Shown here piece by piece: positions 50,649-64,000 of a stretch of 64,000 nucleotides of DNA; positions within the stretch are counted from its first letter, which is position 1, and every line of letters starts with the position of its first letter. The position numbers and the translations under genes were made by a program. Under the pieces are notes generated by a model that did not search any database, had not been told where the DNA came from, and saw only the letters and a list, made by a program, of their open reading frames with translations. This DNA comes from Symbiopectobacterium purcellii (GTDB lineage Bacteria > Pseudomonadota > Gammaproteobacteria > Enterobacterales > Enterobacteriaceae): the NCBI RefSeq assembly GCF_019797845.1, contig NZ_CP081864.1, positions 3,348,001-3,412,000 of the forward strand, given 5' to 3'.

Positions 50649-50690
50649 AAAAAAAAATGCTGATATAAGCGAACTTATATCAGCATTCTC
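50649..50690 (-). terminator. Terminator of tRNA-Asp (copy 1)
   Basis: Perfect 14-base inverted repeat AATGCTGATATAAG (50656-50669) and CTTATATCAGCATT (50674-50687) with loop CGAA. On the minus strand it follows the tRNA and is followed by a T-run of nine. Confidence 0.88.
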
Positions 50691-50697
50691 TAGTTAT

Positions 50698-50774
50698 TGG
50701 CGGAACGGACGGGACTCGAACCCGCGACCCCCTGCGTGACAGGCAGGTATTCTAACCGACTGAACTACCGCTCC
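50698..50774 (-). tRNA. aspV: tRNA-Asp (anticodon GTC), copy 1
   Basis: A 77-base tRNA with encoded CCA. Acceptor GGAGCGG, anticodon loop CTGTCAC and T-loop TTCGAGT are as in E. coli tRNA-Asp, which it matches base for base as far as I recall. It lies next to dnaQ, the E. coli aspV position. It borders the Tad island. Confidence 0.97.
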
Positions 50775-50908
50775 CCATTAACATGCCCTTGCGAGCGGGA
50801 TGAATACTAAGGTGATCTGGGTATGGCGTCAATGCTTTTTATAATCAATTCATACTGTTTGTTTATAATTCCAGCGTCATGCTGTAATCATCATCAACCG
50901 GATGATGA

Positions 50909-51643
50909 TCATTGGCGCCACAAGCAACTGCCTCCCTTTTTGGCAATCAGATCGAGGCGCGTTTCATGTGCAGCCAGTTCTTCCGGGCTAGCATAAATGA
51001 TGGGCAACGTTGACGCTTGGCGCGCAATTCGCTGTACGCTCTCACTTTCTGCACTCACTTGCTGGGTGTCACTCTCCATGGCAAACGCCAAAGAGGTTTG
51101 TCCCCCGGTCATGGCCAGGTAGACATCAGCCAAGATTTCGGCGTCGAGTAACGCCCCGTGCAGCGTTCGTTTGCTGTTATCTATCTGATAACGATCGCAC
51201 AATGCATCCAGGCTGTTTCTTTTACCAGGAAACAGCTTACGCGCGACCATGAGGCTATCGGTGATCTTGCAAAACGTCTCTGTCTTCGGGATATCCCGAT
51301 TCAGCATACGAAATTCATAGTCCATAAAGCCGATATCAAACGTGGCATTATGAATAACCAGTTCCGCACCGCGAATGAACTCAATAAATTCCTCAGCTAT
51401 CTCAGCGTAGGCAGGTTTATCTTGTAAAAACTCATCGCTGATGCCGTGCACCATGAACGCTTCCGGATCAACCAGTCTATCAGGCTTGATATACACATGA
51501 TAATGGCGCCCCGTCAGGCGGCGATTAATGACCTCCACCGCACCAATCTCAATAATTTTATGGCCTTCATAATGAACGCCAAGCCTGTTCATACCCGTGG
51601 TTTCGGTATCCAGAACGATCTGTCGTGTAATTGCAGTGCTCAT
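50909..51643 (-). CDS. dnaQ: DNA polymerase III epsilon subunit (proofreading exonuclease)
   Basis: A 244-residue 3'-5' exonuclease. Exo I Asp12/Glu14 in LDTETTG, Exo II NATFDIGFM and Exo III HGALLDAEILADVY are intact. C-terminal segment (about 190-244) binds the alpha subunit. Divergent from rnhA with overlapping promoters in the 57-base gap, as in E. coli. Confidence 0.98.
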   Translation of the reverse strand: MSTAITRQIVLDTETTGMNRLGVHYEGHKIIEIGAVEVINRRLTGRHYHVYIKPDRLVDPEAFMVHGISDEFLQDKPAYAEIAEEFIEFIRGAELVIHNATFDIGFMDYEFRMLNRDIPKTETFCKITDSLMVARKLFPGKRNSLDALCDRYQIDNSKRTLHGALLDAEILADVYLAMTGGQTSLAFAMESDTQQVSAESESVQRIARQASTLPIIYASPEELAAHETRLDLIAKKGGSCLWRQ

Positions 51644-51700
51644 CGCTTTCGTTTTATGTCAGACTTACGGTTTTTATGATTAAGGCAGAGTCTACCAGAG

Positions 51701-52165
51701 ATGACAAAGCAGGTAGAAATTTTCACCGATGGTTCTTGTCTGGGAAATCCCGGCCCAGGTGGTTATGGCGTTGTGCTGCGCTACAAACAGCACGAAAAAA
51801 CCTTGAGTGCAGGTTATCGCCTGACGACCAATAATCGCATGGAGTTAATGGCGGCGATTGCGGCGTTGGAAGCATTGACCACGCCGTGTACGGTGGTACT
51901 GAGTACCGATAGCCAATATGTGCGGCAGGGTATCACGCGCTGGATCCACAATTGGAAACTTAAAGGCTGGAAAACCGCCGATAAAAAACCGGTTAAGAAT
52001 ATCGATCTCTGGCAGCGCCTGGACACCGCCATTCAGCGACACACGATGCGTTGGGAGTGGGTCAAAGGCCATGCGGGCCATCCAGAGAACGAGAAATGTG
52101 ATGAACTGGCACGCCAGGCGGCGTCGCACCCGACGCAGGACGATACCGGGTATCAGCCGGAATAA
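51701..52165 (+). CDS. rnhA: Ribonuclease HI
   Basis: A 154-residue enzyme that cuts RNA in RNA-DNA hybrids. Catalytic residues: Asp10 ([17 protein letters not shown]), Glu48 (NNRMELMAA), Asp70 (STDSQYV) and the C-terminal CDELARQAA. Length close to E. coli RNase HI (155). Convergent with yafS, five bases apart. Confidence 0.98.
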   Translation: MTKQVEIFTDGSCLGNPGPGGYGVVLRYKQHEKTLSAGYRLTTNNRMELMAAIAALEALTTPCTVVLSTDSQYVRQGITRWIHNWKLKGWKTADKKPVKNIDLWQRLDTAIQRHTMRWEWVKGHAGHPENEKCDELARQAASHPTQDDTGYQPE

Positions 52166-52170
52166 CCCGC

Positions 52171-52905
52171 TTAAAATGGCCGGTATCCTTTACGATAACT
52201 CTTGGTTGCCCCCACAGCCCTGCGCACCGGTAGTTTGTTGAATTTCTGGCGCAAGGGAGACATGGTAAGCGGAATGGTACGTTTTCGCGCAACAAGGAGC
52301 ATCAGACAGCCTAAGGGCGCAGAGTGTGGCGCTGATGTTGTTATCTTCTGCGGTATCTTCCACGGCACCACGTGGAAGGTTCCCTGATACAGCACTTCAT
52401 AATTGAGCAAGCTGAGCCAGTCGACCATACGCATCTGCGTGAACATGCGTGCACAATAGGGTTGGCATTGACGAAGACCGGGCGTCAGCTTTCCAGCCCC
52501 AAGCAGGCTTATTGGATTAAACCCACTCAGCAATAACCAGCCGTCATTGATCAATACCCGGTCCACCTCGCGTAAAATACGGTGCGGATCCGACGAATAA
52601 GAGAGCGTATGCGCCAGCAAACAGGCATCGATAGACTTCTCAGAAAAGGGGAGTTGGTAAGGGTCAGCCAAGACATGTACACCATCAGCAGCGTACGGAT
52701 TGATATTAACCTGATGAGAAATGGCACACGAGTCCGTCGCGATAGCGTTGCTGAGCGCGCCCACTTTCAGTAGGTGGAAGCCAAACACACGCGGCCACCA
52801 CGCTGCCAATGCATGTTCAAGCGCCTGCTGGTAATGTGCGCCCCAAGGGATATCCTCCCAACACGTTGGCAAAGAATAAGCCTGAGGCGTATGCGCTGGC
52901 TTCAT
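52171..52905 (-). CDS. yafS: YafS family SAM-dependent methyltransferase-like protein
   Basis: A 244-residue protein matching E. coli YafS in place and sequence. Class I methyltransferase features: post-motif region HVLADPYQLPFSEKSIDACL and AHTLSYSSDPHRILREVDRVL. The usual glycine-rich motif I is weak (LLKVGALSNAI), so activity is uncertain. C-terminus is basic. Upstream lies a repeat element and divergent gloB. Confidence 0.9.
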   Translation of the reverse strand: MKPAHTPQAYSLPTCWEDIPWGAHYQQALEHALAAWWPRVFGFHLLKVGALSNAIATDSCAISHQVNINPYAADGVHVLADPYQLPFSEKSIDACLLAHTLSYSSDPHRILREVDRVLINDGWLLLSGFNPISLLGAGKLTPGLRQCQPYCARMFTQMRMVDWLSLLNYEVLYQGTFHVVPWKIPQKITTSAPHSAPLGCLMLLVARKRTIPLTMSPLRQKFNKLPVRRAVGATKSYRKGYRPF

Positions 52906-52954
52906 AGATTAGTATTCTCCCTCAGACCCAATAGCTATCTCAGAACACGTAATA

Positions 52955-53136
52955 TACCCTAAATAATTCGCGTTGCAGGAAGGCGGCAAGTAAGGAACAA
53001 ATTTGAACAGCGCCTGCGCTAACCCACAGGGTGAACCTCAGGGATGAGGTTCATTCATCACGATAAGCTTAGTCAGGTAAGCGATTCAGGTGAGTGAACG
53101 CAGCCAACGTGCATACAGCTTGAAGTATGACGGGTA
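52955..53136. repeat. TIR-bounded repeat element, copy 3
   Basis: Ends TACCCTAAATAATTCG and CTTGAAGTATGACGGGTA match copies 1 and 2. The 182-base interior shares AACAAATTTGAACAGCGC, GGGATGAGGTTCATTCAT and GTGAGTGAACGCAGCCAACG with copy 2 but lacks its central palindromes. It lies between yafS and gloB and ends 15 bases before the gloB start. Confidence 0.9.
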
Positions 53137-53151
53137 TAAATGAGGTATCAC

Positions 53152-53907
53152 ATGAATCTTATCAGTATTGCAGCACTTTCGGACAACTACATTTGGCTAT
53201 TACATGACGCACAGCACCGTTGTGTCATTGTCGATCCCGGTGAAGCAGAACCAGTATTGCAAGCGCTACATAAACATCAACTCACGCCGGTAGCGGTGTT
53301 GCTCACCCATCATCACAGTGACCATGTCGCGGGGGTGCCTGATATCCAGAAGACTTACCCTGACTTGCCGGTTTATGGACCCGAAGAGACCGCGCAGCGT
53401 GGTGCGACACACATTTTGCGCGATGGCGATCACATTAAGTTACTTAATTCGGATTTCTCCGTGTTTTCTGTACCAGGTCACACTTTAGGTCACATTTCGT
53501 ACTACTCAGCCCCTTATTTATTCTGTGGAGATACACTGTTTTCGGCTGGCTGTGGGCGAATTTTCGAAGAAACCCCAAGGCAAATGCATGAATCAATTGA
53601 TAAAATATCAAAACTGCCCGATGACACTCGTATTTGCTGCGCACATGAGTACACCCTGTCAAATCTTGAGTTTGCTCACACTATCTGGCCTGAAGAATGC
53701 AATATTACCGCTTACCTTTCTGAAATCAGGCTATTACGCGATAAATCTCAATCAACATTGCCAACCACCCTTGGTCTTGAACGAAAAATCAACCTTTTCC
53801 TTAGGTGCCATGATACTGATTTAAAAGAAAAATTAAAAATAAAACCCGGTAACATAGAGGATTGGCAAGTTTTCGCCCAATTACGGGGTAAGAAAGATTG
53901 CTTCTGA
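53152..53907 (+). CDS. gloB: Hydroxyacylglutathione hydrolase (glyoxalase II)
   Basis: A 251-residue metallo-beta-lactamase-fold enzyme hydrolysing S-lactoylglutathione. Metal site [11 protein letters not shown] and [26 protein letters not shown] and CAHEYTLSN are present. ATG at 53152 follows GAGGT; an ATG 12 bases upstream is less likely. Length equals E. coli GloB. Confidence 0.97.
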   Translation: MNLISIAALSDNYIWLLHDAQHRCVIVDPGEAEPVLQALHKHQLTPVAVLLTHHHSDHVAGVPDIQKTYPDLPVYGPEETAQRGATHILRDGDHIKLLNSDFSVFSVPGHTLGHISYYSAPYLFCGDTLFSAGCGRIFEETPRQMHESIDKISKLPDDTRICCAHEYTLSNLEFAHTIWPEECNITAYLSEIRLLRDKSQSTLPTTLGLERKINLFLRCHDTDLKEKLKIKPGNIEDWQVFAQLRGKKDCF

Positions 53908-53978
53908 AGGTTTTTGTTGTGCTGATCGGCTAATCAAAGTATTATTGCTCGTCTTTTAAGCAAACTATTGACACACAT

Positions 53979-55358
53979 ATGAAGGCTCAAGCGATTATTA
54001 TCGCCTCAGTCTTGTTGGCAGGTTGCCAAGGGGTCTACCAAGACACCTCTCAACCGAAACAACATGGGCAGAGTCTGTCTTCAGCAGGTCAAGGTGAAGC
54101 AGGAAAGTACACAGGAAGTCGAGAGACATCCGCGCGCTGGCTGGATAATAATGGCCTAGCGCAGCGCGACCTGTGGAACTTCATTAGCGACGAGCTGAAG
54201 ATGGAGGTTCCGGATAACATCCGGATCCGCGAGCAAAAAACACGATACTTAAAAAATAAGAGCTATCTCCACGATGTAACATTACGGGCAGAGCCGTACA
54301 TGTACTGGATAGTCGAGCAGATTAAGCAGCGCAAAATGCCGATGGAACTGGTACTGCTACCCATAGTGGAGAGCGCTTTTGATCCCAAGGCCACATCATC
54401 CGCCAATGCCGCAGGGCTCTGGCAGATTGTGCCAGGCACTGGGCGTAACTACGGTTTGAAACAGAACCAGTGGTATGATGGTCGTCGCGATGTTGTTGCA
54501 TCAACGACGGCTGCCTTAGACATGATGCAGCGCCTCAACACAATGTTTGATGGTGACTGGCTACTTACCATCGCCGCCTATAACAGCGGTGAAGGTCGTG
54601 TATTGCAAGCAGTAAAAGCAAATAAGGCAAAAGGCAGGTCAACAAGTTACTGGGCATTGGCGTTACCACGTGAAACGTCACTTTATGTCCCGAAAATGTT
54701 GGCCTTGAGCGATATTCTTAAGAATAGCAAAAAATACGGCATTGAGTTACCTAAGCCCAACGAAAGTCGAGCACTGGCGCAGGTAGACCTGGGTCAACAG
54801 ATGGAGTTGACGCAAGCTGCTGAAATGGCGGGATTGTCGCTAACAAAACTGAAGAGCTACAACACGGGCTACAAACGTGACGTGACCGCGCCGAACGGGC
54901 CACATTACATTATGGTGCCTAAAGCTCATGTTGAGCAGTTGAAGGATTCGTTGGCAGATGGCGATATCGCCGCTGTACAACCCACTAAACTGGCGCAGCT
55001 ATCCACAAGTACCGAATACAAGGTTCGTTCAGGCGACACCCTGTCAGGTATTGCGGCGAAACTGAAGGTCAGCGCGCAGGATCTGCGCAAGTGGAACAAT
55101 CTGGCCAGCGCTAACGCGCTGAAGGTTGGTCAATCGCTTCAGGTGGCACAAGCCTCTACCGGCAGTAAAAAAGGTAACAGTAATTCCATTACCTATCAGG
55201 TGCGTAAAGGAGACTCTCTCGCGAGTATCGCTAAACGCCATGGGGTAGATATCGCAGATGTCATGCGGTGGAATTCAGTCATCAATAAAAAGGCGAATAT
55301 TCAGCCTGGAGATCGGTTAACGTTGTTCGTGAATACGGCAACATCACCAGACTCTTAA
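53979..55358 (+). CDS. mltD: Membrane-bound lytic murein transglycosylase D
   Basis: A 459-residue outer-membrane lipoprotein (lipobox LLAGC, Cys16). The SLT catalytic domain has the Glu in LPIVESAFDPKATSS and AAGLWQIVPGTGRNYGL, IAAYNSGEGRV. Two C-terminal LysM repeats follow: YKVRSGDTLSGIAAKL (about 347) and YQVRKGDSLASIAKRH (about 406). E. coli MltD is similar in length (452). It cleaves peptidoglycan to allow wall growth. Confidence 0.97.
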   Translation: MKAQAIIIASVLLAGCQGVYQDTSQPKQHGQSLSSAGQGEAGKYTGSRETSARWLDNNGLAQRDLWNFISDELKMEVPDNIRIREQKTRYLKNKSYLHDVTLRAEPYMYWIVEQIKQRKMPMELVLLPIVESAFDPKATSSANAAGLWQIVPGTGRNYGLKQNQWYDGRRDVVASTTAALDMMQRLNTMFDGDWLLTIAAYNSGEGRVLQAVKANKAKGRSTSYWALALPRETSLYVPKMLALSDILKNSKKYGIELPKPNESRALAQVDLGQQMELTQAAEMAGLSLTKLKSYNTGYKRDVTAPNGPHYIMVPKAHVEQLKDSLADGDIAAVQPTKLAQLSTSTEYKVRSGDTLSGIAAKLKVSAQDLRKWNNLASANALKVGQSLQVAQASTGSKKGNSNSITYQVRKGDSLASIAKRHGVDIADVMRWNSVINKKANIQPGDRLTLFVNTATSPDS

Positions 55359-55374
55359 GTGCTGTTTAGCCTAT

Positions 55375-55410
55375 AAAAAAACCACGGTGGTTAACCATCG
55401 TGGTTTTTTT
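55375..55410. terminator. Bidirectional terminator between mltD and yafD
   Basis: A-run, AAACCACG.TGG / CCA.CGTGGTTT stem, then a run of seven T. Serves both converging genes. Confidence 0.88.
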
Positions 55411-55425
55411 CGTGTTGTTTTAACG

Positions 55426-56217
55426 TCATGCTGGCAACTGAAATTCAACCAACAACGGGTTATGGTCAGACGCCTGGGTAACCAAAACAGAAGATTGCAT
55501 GACATGCAAACCACGGTAAAAAACAAAATCTAACGGGCGGCCGAACGTCCGACGCCGCTGGTCGTCGACAAAGCGAACCTCGCGCAAAGCAATCTCACTG
55601 GCAAATTGATAGAGCGCATTGATACGCTGCCGGCTCCAGGCATTGAAATCCCCAGCCATGACCACAGGTCCGGCATGACGTTTGACCTGTTCACCAATCG
55701 CATCTAGCTGTTTGCCATAGACTTCAACACCGATGCTGAAATTAATCGCATGGATATTAATGACCATCAGTTGCTGAGTACTCTGCAATGCATAAACCGT
55801 AATCAGCGCCGACTTAGACAGGCGCAGCAGAGGTTCTCTCTCTCTTAGCGGACAGCAATATAACGGTTGCGCCGCAGACTGCGTCATCACTCCCGAAGGG
55901 TGTTGCGGGAGAACAACGGCAGGAACCTGATCGGTAGCAACATAGTTCGCCGTTGCAAAACGAATCAGCTCAGGCGTACTTTGTGCTTCTTGCAGTAAAA
56001 CCAGATGCGCATCTTTACCGAAGTTTTGTAATACAGAAAGCCAGTGCAGGCGCTGCTGTTTGTAGATGTTCCATACCAATACACGCAGTACATCGTTTTT
56101 TTCAAGCAACGGCTCCTCTGGCAGTGCCTGCATAACAGGATACTGTATACCAGAGGAAAAAATTCTCTCTACGGGCTGCCCCGCACTGTACCTTACCGCA
56201 TAGGTTTTTTTTCGCAC
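55426..56217 (-). CDS. yafD: YafD family endonuclease/exonuclease/phosphatase protein
   Basis: About 263 residues. Family motifs: [21 protein letters not shown] with the metal-binding Glu, [12 protein letters not shown] and [11 protein letters not shown]. The GTG at 56217 (reading [14 protein letters not shown]) matches the E. coli start, RKNTYAMRYVAGQP; the frame is open upstream to 56331 without homology. Molecular function of YafD is not well defined. Confidence 0.92.
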   Translation of the reverse strand: MRKKTYAVRYSAGQPVERIFSSGIQYPVMQALPEEPLLEKNDVLRVLVWNIYKQQRLHWLSVLQNFGKDAHLVLLQEAQSTPELIRFATANYVATDQVPAVVLPQHPSGVMTQSAAQPLYCCPLREREPLLRLSKSALITVYALQSTQQLMVINIHAINFSIGVEVYGKQLDAIGEQVKRHAGPVVMAGDFNAWSRQRINALYQFASEIALREVRFVDDQRRRTFGRPLDFVFYRGLHVMQSSVLVTQASDHNPLLVEFQLPA

Positions 56218-56350
56218 AACGAACCTGCTTGTCTCTTCAGTGCTACACGCTATTACTTTAAGCAAAGAATGGCCTGAGTGACAGGGATATTCGGCAAGAC
56301 TTGCACTGCATAACAGATCTTTACAGAGCAAGCAAATGACAGGAGAAAGT

Positions 56351-56381
56351 AAAAAGCCCTGAGCAATCGCTCAGGGCTTTT
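56351..56381 (-). terminator. Terminator of the rrn operon
   Basis: AAAAGCCCTGAGC / GCTCAGGGCTTTT stem, followed on the minus strand by TTTTT. Lies just after tRNA-Asp copy 2, ending the rRNA transcript. Confidence 0.9.
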
Positions 56382-56389
56382 CTTTTTAG

Positions 56390-56466
56390 TGGCGGAACGG
56401 ACGGGACTCGAACCCGCGCCCCCCTGCGTGACAGGCAGGTATTCTAACCGACTGAACTACCGCTCC
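56390..56466 (-). tRNA. aspU: tRNA-Asp (anticodon GTC), copy 2, distal gene of rrn operon
   Basis: A 77-base tRNA with CCA, same as copy 1 except one base in the variable loop (T to G, position 47). It lies after 5S rRNA, as aspU does in E. coli rrnH. Confidence 0.95.
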
Positions 56467-56511
56467 ACCGATACTTTTTCATTACCAGACACCGTCTGAT
56501 AATCGATATAA

Positions 56512-56631
56512 AAACCTGGCAGTTCCCTACTCTCACATGGGGAAGCCCCACACTACCATCGGCGCTACGGCGTTTCACTTCTGAGTTCGGCATGGGGTCA
56601 GGTGGGACCACCGCGCTATCGCCGCCAGGCA
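56512..56631 (-). rRNA. rrf: 5S ribosomal RNA
   Basis: Begins TGCCTGGCGGC and ends GGGAACTGCCAGG in minus-strand reading; about 120 bases, matching enterobacterial 5S. Exact ends are estimated. Confidence 0.97.
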
Positions 56632-56751
56632 TATTCTGTTTCATCTCACCCGTCCTTTCGAGCCAGCAAGACCAATCTGTCAACAAGCTGAATTACGAGT
56701 AACGATTCTCTTCATCACCACTCACAACCACCAAAACATCTTCGGCGTTGT

Positions 56752-59659
<2,908 letters not shown>

Positions 59660-59755
59660 TCACAACCCGAAAATGTTTCAGGTGTGAAAGCTTGAGAGAA
59701 TCACAATAGTAGTAGTGAGCCACTATTGCTCGTTTCAATTTTCAGCTTGTTCCAG

Positions 59756-59768
59756 ATTGTTAAAGAGC
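59756..59768 (-). promoter_or_regulatory. boxA-like antitermination site in the 16S-23S spacer
   Basis: Minus strand reads GCTCTTTAACAAT, the boxA core used by Nus factors, about 90 bases before 23S. Confidence 0.7.
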
Positions 59769-59856
59769 AAATATCGTAAACACGACTCGTAAGTCATCTT
59801 TACGTTATTGTCGGTTCCGCAGAACCGGTGATAATGTCTTTCACTCATTATCGGTA

Positions 59857-59932
59857 TGGCGTCCCCAAGGGGATTCGAACCCCTGTTACAGCCGTGAAAG
59901 GGCAGTGTCCTAGGCCTCTAGACGATGGGGAC
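59857..59932 (-). tRNA. gltT: tRNA-Glu (anticodon TTC)
   Basis: A 76-base tRNA starting GTCCCCATCGTCTAGAGG and ending GGGGACGCCA, anticodon loop CTTTCAC. Sits in the 16S-23S spacer, so this operon is of the tRNA-Glu rather than Ile/Ala type. The symbol is by analogy; operon-specific names cannot be assigned. Confidence 0.96.
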
Positions 59933-60071
59933 ACGAAAACCCGATTAACACAACAGCTCTAATCGGTTCGTATCAGCATGAGTCAGAGACTCATTCATCA
60001 ACAGGTGCTTTTTGCTCAGCATTTTCATCAGACAATCTGTGTGAACACTTCACAGAATCAGTATCATTAGG

Positions 60072-61613
<1,542 letters not shown>

Positions 61614-61770
61614 AAAGTTTGATTTGCTTCTGCAAGAGAAGCGATGCTCAAAGAATTATTACTGTTAGTTCGTAATGAATTAACTTTTGTTCACTCTTCA
61701 AGACTTTTATTTTTTTAAGCCCGTAGGCTTTACGATAAAGTCCTGTGAGTGCCCACACAGATTGTCTGAT

Positions 61771-61787
61771 TAATTGTTAAAGAGCGT
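61771..61787 (-). promoter_or_regulatory. boxA antitermination site in the rrn leader
   Basis: Minus strand CGCTCTTTAACAATTA, the standard leader boxA, between promoter P2 and 16S. Confidence 0.8.
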
Positions 61788-61816
61788 TGCCACATCAACC
61801 GTGGCGCGGGAGGCGT

Positions 61817-61844
61817 ATATTACGCTGCACCGCTGAAAAGTCAA
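61817..61844 (-). promoter_or_regulatory. rrn promoter P2
   Basis: On the minus strand TTGACT (61839-61844), a 16-base spacer and TAATAT (61817-61822). Confidence 0.8.
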
Positions 61845-61936
61845 CGTTAATTTTTCAATTTCGCGTTCGGCTTTCCTGTTTTACTTCTTACTGTTACCAC
61901 AACCGCGTGTCGCTGTTGCCGTGTCAGTGGAGGCGC

Positions 61937-61964
61937 ATTATAGGGAGTTCTTTCGCGCTGACAA
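61937..61964 (-). promoter_or_regulatory. rrn promoter P1
   Basis: Minus strand TTGTCA (61959-61964), 16-base spacer, TATAAT (61937-61942) followed by the GCGCCTCC discriminator typical of stringently controlled rrn P1. A/T-rich sequence upstream (61971-62000) may be an UP element. DksA, encoded in this window, acts on such promoters. Confidence 0.88.
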
Positions 61965-62018
61965 GCGCTAAATGCAAAAAAAATTCTAAGCGCTTATTTT
62001 TAACACAGTCACCCCGTA

Positions 62019-62052
62019 TAAAAAAAGCGGCACGTCGGTGCCGCTTAGCTTT
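62019..62052 (-). terminator. Terminator of clpB
   Basis: AAGCGGCAC (62025-62033) / GTGCCGCTT (62038-62046) stem; on the minus strand the hairpin is followed by a T-run. Just after the clpB stop. Confidence 0.88.
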
Positions 62053-62077
62053 TTCTTCATAAAAAACATTACGTTAA

Positions 62078-64000
62078 TTACTGCCTGGCAACAATATGCT
62101 GTTCACTGCCCTCAACATCCAAAGTGACCGGTTTCCCCGGAATCAATTTGCCCGAAAGGATTTCCTGGGCCAATAGGTTTTCAATCTGCTGCTGAATAGC
62201 GCGTTTGAGCGGTCGAGCACCGTAAACCGGGTCAAACCCAATCAGCCCCAATTGTTGCAATGCCGCCTCAGTCATCGTGACCTGATAGCCACGTTCTTCC
62301 AGTCGTTTGTACAACCGCTGCAACTGAATACGCGCGATGGACATGATGTGTGCCTGGCCCAATGGGTGGAATACCACGACTTCATCGATACGGTTGATAA
62401 ACTCCGGACGGAAACGATGGCTGACCACATCCAGAACCATGTCACGCATCCCGACATAATCCATTTCACCGAAATGTTCCTGAATAAGATCGGAACCCAG
62501 GTTCGAGGTCATCACGATAACCGTATTACGGAAATCCACCGTTCTGCCCTGGCCGTCCGTCAAGCGCCCATCGTCAAGCACCTGCAACAGAATGTTGAAC
62601 ACATCCGGATGGGCTTTTTCAACTTCATCAAGCAGGATCACGGAATAAGGACGCCGCCGAACCGCTTCGGTGAGGTATCCCCCTTCTTCATACCCCACGT
62701 ATCCCGGAGGAGCGCCCACCAAACGTGACACTGAGTGCTTTTCCATAAATTCAGACATGTCGATGCGCACCATCGCGTCATCGCTGTCGAACAAGAAAGC
62801 CGCCAGCGTTTTGCACAGCTCAGTTTTCCCCACCCCGGTCGGTCCCAGGAACAGGAACGATCCAATGGGCCGGTTAGGATCGGAAAGGCCCGCACGGCTG
62901 CGACGAATTGAGTTCGCCACGGCGGTGACGGCCTCATCTTGCCCGATAACGCGCTGATGAAGTTCTTGCTCCATACGCAGCAGCTTGTCTCGTTCACTTT
63001 CCAGCATGCGCGCGACGGGTATTCCCGTCCATCTTGCAAGCACTTCAGCAATTTCGGCGTCGGTCACTTTGTTGCGTAGCAGGTGCATGGTTTTCCCTTC
63101 CGCCTGCGTCGCCGCCGCTAGCTGTTTTTCAAGCTCGGGCAAACGCCCATACTGCAACTCCGACATGCGGGCGAGATCGCCCTGACGACGCGCCTGCTCC
63201 AGTTCGATCTTCGCTTGTTCCAACGCAGCCTTGATATTTTGCGTGCCGCTGAGAGAGGCCTTCTCCGCTTTCCACTCTTCTTCAAGTTTGGAATAGTCGC
63301 GTTCTTTCTGCTCCAGCTCTTCGTTCAGCAAGGACAGCCGCTTTTGGCTGGCCTCGTCAGATTCTTTTTTCAGCGCCTGCTGTTCCAACTTTAACTGGAT
63401 GATGCGCCTGTCCAAGCGATCCAGTGATTCCGGTTTCGAATCCATCTGCATACGAATGCTTGATGCGGCTTCATCAATCAGGTCAATGGCTTTATCCGGC
63501 AGTTGTCTGTCGGCAATATAGCGGTGCGACAACATGGCCGCCGCCACAATCGCCGGGTCAGTGATCTGGACGTGATGATGCAATTCATAACGTTCTTTAA
63601 GCCCACGCAAAATCGCAATGGTGTCTTCAACATTGGGTTCCGCCACAAACACTTTTTGGAATCGGCGTTCCAGAGCAGCATCTTTCTCAATGTATTGCCG
63701 GTACTCGTCCAGCGTGGTCGCACCGACGCAATGCAACTCGCCGCGCGCCAATGCAGGCTTCAGCATGTTACCCGCATCCATTGCACCGTCCGCTTTACCC
63801 GCGCCAACCATGGTATGCAACTCATCGATAAACAGGATGACGCTGCCTTCCTGTTTTGCCAGATCGTTTAGCACGCCTTTCAGGCGCTCTTCGAATTCAC
63901 CACGGTATTTGGCACCGGCAATCAATGCCCCCATATCTAACGACAGCACACGTTTGTGTTTCAGCCCTTCAGGCACTTCGCCGTTGACGATACGCTGTGC
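62078..64000 (-). CDS. clpB: Chaperone protein ClpB (5' part outside window)
   Basis: Open to the window edge: about 640 residues, equal to residues 218-857 of E. coli ClpB. It holds the rest of AAA domain 1 ([34 protein letters not shown]), the coiled-coil middle domain (about 190 residues of Leu/Glu/Arg-rich repeats) that docks DnaK, and AAA domain 2 with Walker [27 protein letters not shown] and the C-terminal [18 protein letters not shown]. ClpB with DnaK dissolves protein aggregates after heat stress. No defect seen. Confidence 0.97.
   Translation of the reverse strand, partial: AQRIVNGEVPEGLKHKRVLSLDMGALIAGAKYRGEFEERLKGVLNDLAKQEGSVILFIDELHTMVGAGKADGAMDAGNMLKPALARGELHCVGATTLDEYRQYIEKDAALERRFQKVFVAEPNVEDTIAILRGLKERYELHHHVQITDPAIVAAAMLSHRYIADRQLPDKAIDLIDEAASSIRMQMDSKPESLDRLDRRIIQLKLEQQALKKESDEASQKRLSLLNEELEQKERDYSKLEEEWKAEKASLSGTQNIKAALEQAKIELEQARRQGDLARMSELQYGRLPELEKQLAAATQAEGKTMHLLRNKVTDAEIAEVLARWTGIPVARMLESERDKLLRMEQELHQRVIGQDEAVTAVANSIRRSRAGLSDPNRPIGSFLFLGPTGVGKTELCKTLAAFLFDSDDAMVRIDMSEFMEKHSVSRLVGAPPGYVGYEEGGYLTEAVRRRPYSVILLDEVEKAHPDVFNILLQVLDDGRLTDGQGRTVDFRNTVIVMTSNLGSDLIQEHFGEMDYVGMRDMVLDVVSHRFRPEFINRIDEVVVFHPLGQAHIMSIARIQLQRLYKRLEERGYQVTMTEAALQQLGLIGFDPVYGARPLKRAIQQQIENLLAQEILSGKLIPGKPVTLDVEGSEQHIVARQ

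Noticed and set aside
49860..50690. CRISPR array in the AT-rich region
   Set aside because: No regularly spaced repeats; the only clear palindrome is the tRNA terminator hairpin.

Overview
The window looks like a chromosomal segment of an enterobacterium (order Enterobacterales). The basis is the set of close matches to Escherichia coli-type genes in familiar order: erpA-clcA-hemL-fhuBDC-mrcB-hrpB-thpR-sfsA-dksA-gluQ-pcnB-folK-panBCD-yadHG-can-hpt, then yacC-speED, then dnaQ/rnhA-yafS-gloB-mltD-yafD, a ribosomal RNA operon and clpB. A Flp/Tad pilus cluster, a short TIR-bounded repeat family and the overall protein similarity suggest a Pectobacteriaceae-like plant-associated lineage (Dickeya, Pectobacterium, Brenneria). 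That genus-level placement is inference.

Layout. 1-0.8 kb: the cut end of a RelE-type toxin and a small exported protein. 0.8-13 kb: Fe-S carrier ErpA, chloride/proton antiporter, HemL, a FhuE-type siderophore receptor broken by a 7-bp duplication, Fur-controlled fhuCDB, and PBP1b. 13-26.6 kb: RNA and nucleotide housekeeping (HrpB, ThpR, SfsA, DksA, GluQRS, PcnB, FolK), the pantothenate genes panB, panC and panD, an ABC-2 exporter, carbonic anhydrase and Hpt. PcnB appears to start at a rare AUC codon. 26.8-31 kb: an accessory patch with a frameshifted small exported protein, an EamA transporter and an Fbp-like ABC pair whose ATPase has lost several catalytic residues. 31-37.3 kb: YacC, SpeE/SpeD (spermidine) and NrdHIEF (class Ib ribonucleotide reductase). 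37.3-50.7 kb: a visibly AT-rich Flp/Tad type IVc pilus island, all on the minus strand (flp, rcpC, rcpA, tadZABCD, tadV, tadE, tadF, tadG, and a LuxR-like regulator with a degenerate receiver), ending at a tRNA-Asp gene. 50.9-56.2 kb: DnaQ, RNase HI, YafS, GloB, MltD, YafD. 56.4-62 kb: rrn operon on the minus strand, 16S / tRNA-Glu / 23S / 5S / tRNA-Asp, with P1 and P2 promoters. 62.1-64 kb: the C-terminal three quarters of ClpB, cut by the window edge.

How the genes work together. Hydroxamate siderophore-iron would enter through a FhuE-type receptor and the FhuCDB permease, both behind Fur boxes; the receptor reading frame is now broken. In the Tad island, prepilin (Flp), prepilin peptidase (TadV), minor pseudopilins (TadE/F/G), ATPase (TadA), platform (TadB/C), localiser (TadZ), pilotin-like TPR lipoprotein (TadD), secretin (RcpA) and its partner (RcpC) form a complete-looking adhesive pilus machine with its own candidate regulator. 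Three copies of a terminal-inverted-repeat element sit at gene borders (gluQ end, panB-panC, yafS-gloB).

No CRISPR array, prophage, transposase or obviously new defence system was seen. The most unusual items are the AUC start of pcnB, the degenerate ABC ATPase, the 7-bp duplication in the receptor gene, and the Tad-associated atypical regulator.
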